A stretch of DNA of 64,000 nucleotides, taken from Christiangramia salexigens (GTDB lineage Bacteria > Bacteroidota > Bacteroidia > Flavobacteriales > Flavobacteriaceae). The position numbers and the translations under genes are program-made. The notes below the pieces were generated by a model, which saw only the letters and a program-made list of their open reading frames with translations, was not told where the DNA came from and ran no database searches. Each line of letters opens with the position of its first letter. The stretch's first letter is position 1. Where the stretch lies: NCBI RefSeq assembly GCF_001889005.1, contig NZ_CP018153.1, positions 526,001 to 590,000 of the forward strand, given 5' to 3'. Shown here one piece after another: positions 63,325 to 64,000 of this stretch.

Positions 63325-64000
<676 letters not shown>

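Overview
The window looks like a chromosomal segment of a marine-type Flavobacteriaceae bacterium (Bacteroidota), probably close to Gramella/Christiangramella; the genus is inferred from overall gene content and 16S character, not from a search. Evidence for the phylum: four rRNA promoters of the TAnnTTTG / TTTG type, gldF-gldG gliding genes, DUF4294 and DUF4870 proteins, AT-rich sequence without strong Shine-Dalgarno sites, and many short overlapping operons. The window starts inside a histidine kinase gene and ends inside 23S rRNA.

Layout. 1-1784: tail of a bacteriophytochrome-like kinase, a response regulator and a heme oxygenase (a light-sensing operon). 1812-5944: pseudouridine synthase, outer-membrane protein, LuxR regulator and M3 peptidase. 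5945-6658: no protein gene, but a nested inverted-repeat structure followed by an intrinsic terminator that looks like a small RNA gene. 6659-16767: AraC regulator, YihY membrane protein, acyl-CoA dehydrogenase-like protein, a tesA / ybbA-ybbP-like divergent cluster, an M50-like membrane protease, two tandem paralogous membrane proteins, and a small gene split by an in-frame stop. 17108-22191: a TetR-led operon for a tripartite exporter whose ABC ATPase lacks several canonical motifs. 22334-26821: a double-length UvrA-like protein with four ABC modules. 26902-30630: PLP enzyme, lipoprotein, SRPBCC protein and rhodanese.

30783-43641 is an integrated genetic island. A 19-bp direct repeat marks both ends, and the right copy is the 3' end of mnmE. 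The island carries a tyrosine integrase, excisionase-like and zinc-finger/HTH proteins, a RepA-like ATPase, a primase-like protein, a 9-bp-period repeat array between the last two (a candidate replication origin), and as cargo a type I restriction-modification operon (hsdM-hsdS-Abi_C-like-hsdR). No relaxase, conjugation or phage structural genes are visible, so it resembles a satellite-type or mobilisable element carrying a defence operon.

43623-60421 is housekeeping: mnmE, dnaN, gldG-gldF, a SAM hydroxide adenosyltransferase family protein, phoH, purC, acs, an exonuclease plus a cNMP/CBS/DUF294 regulator next to acs, topoisomerase IB, M42 peptidase and DUF4294. 60497-64000 is an rRNA operon: four tandem promoters, boxA-like leader, 16S, tRNA-Ile(GAT), tRNA-Ala(TGC), second boxA-like element and the start of 23S.
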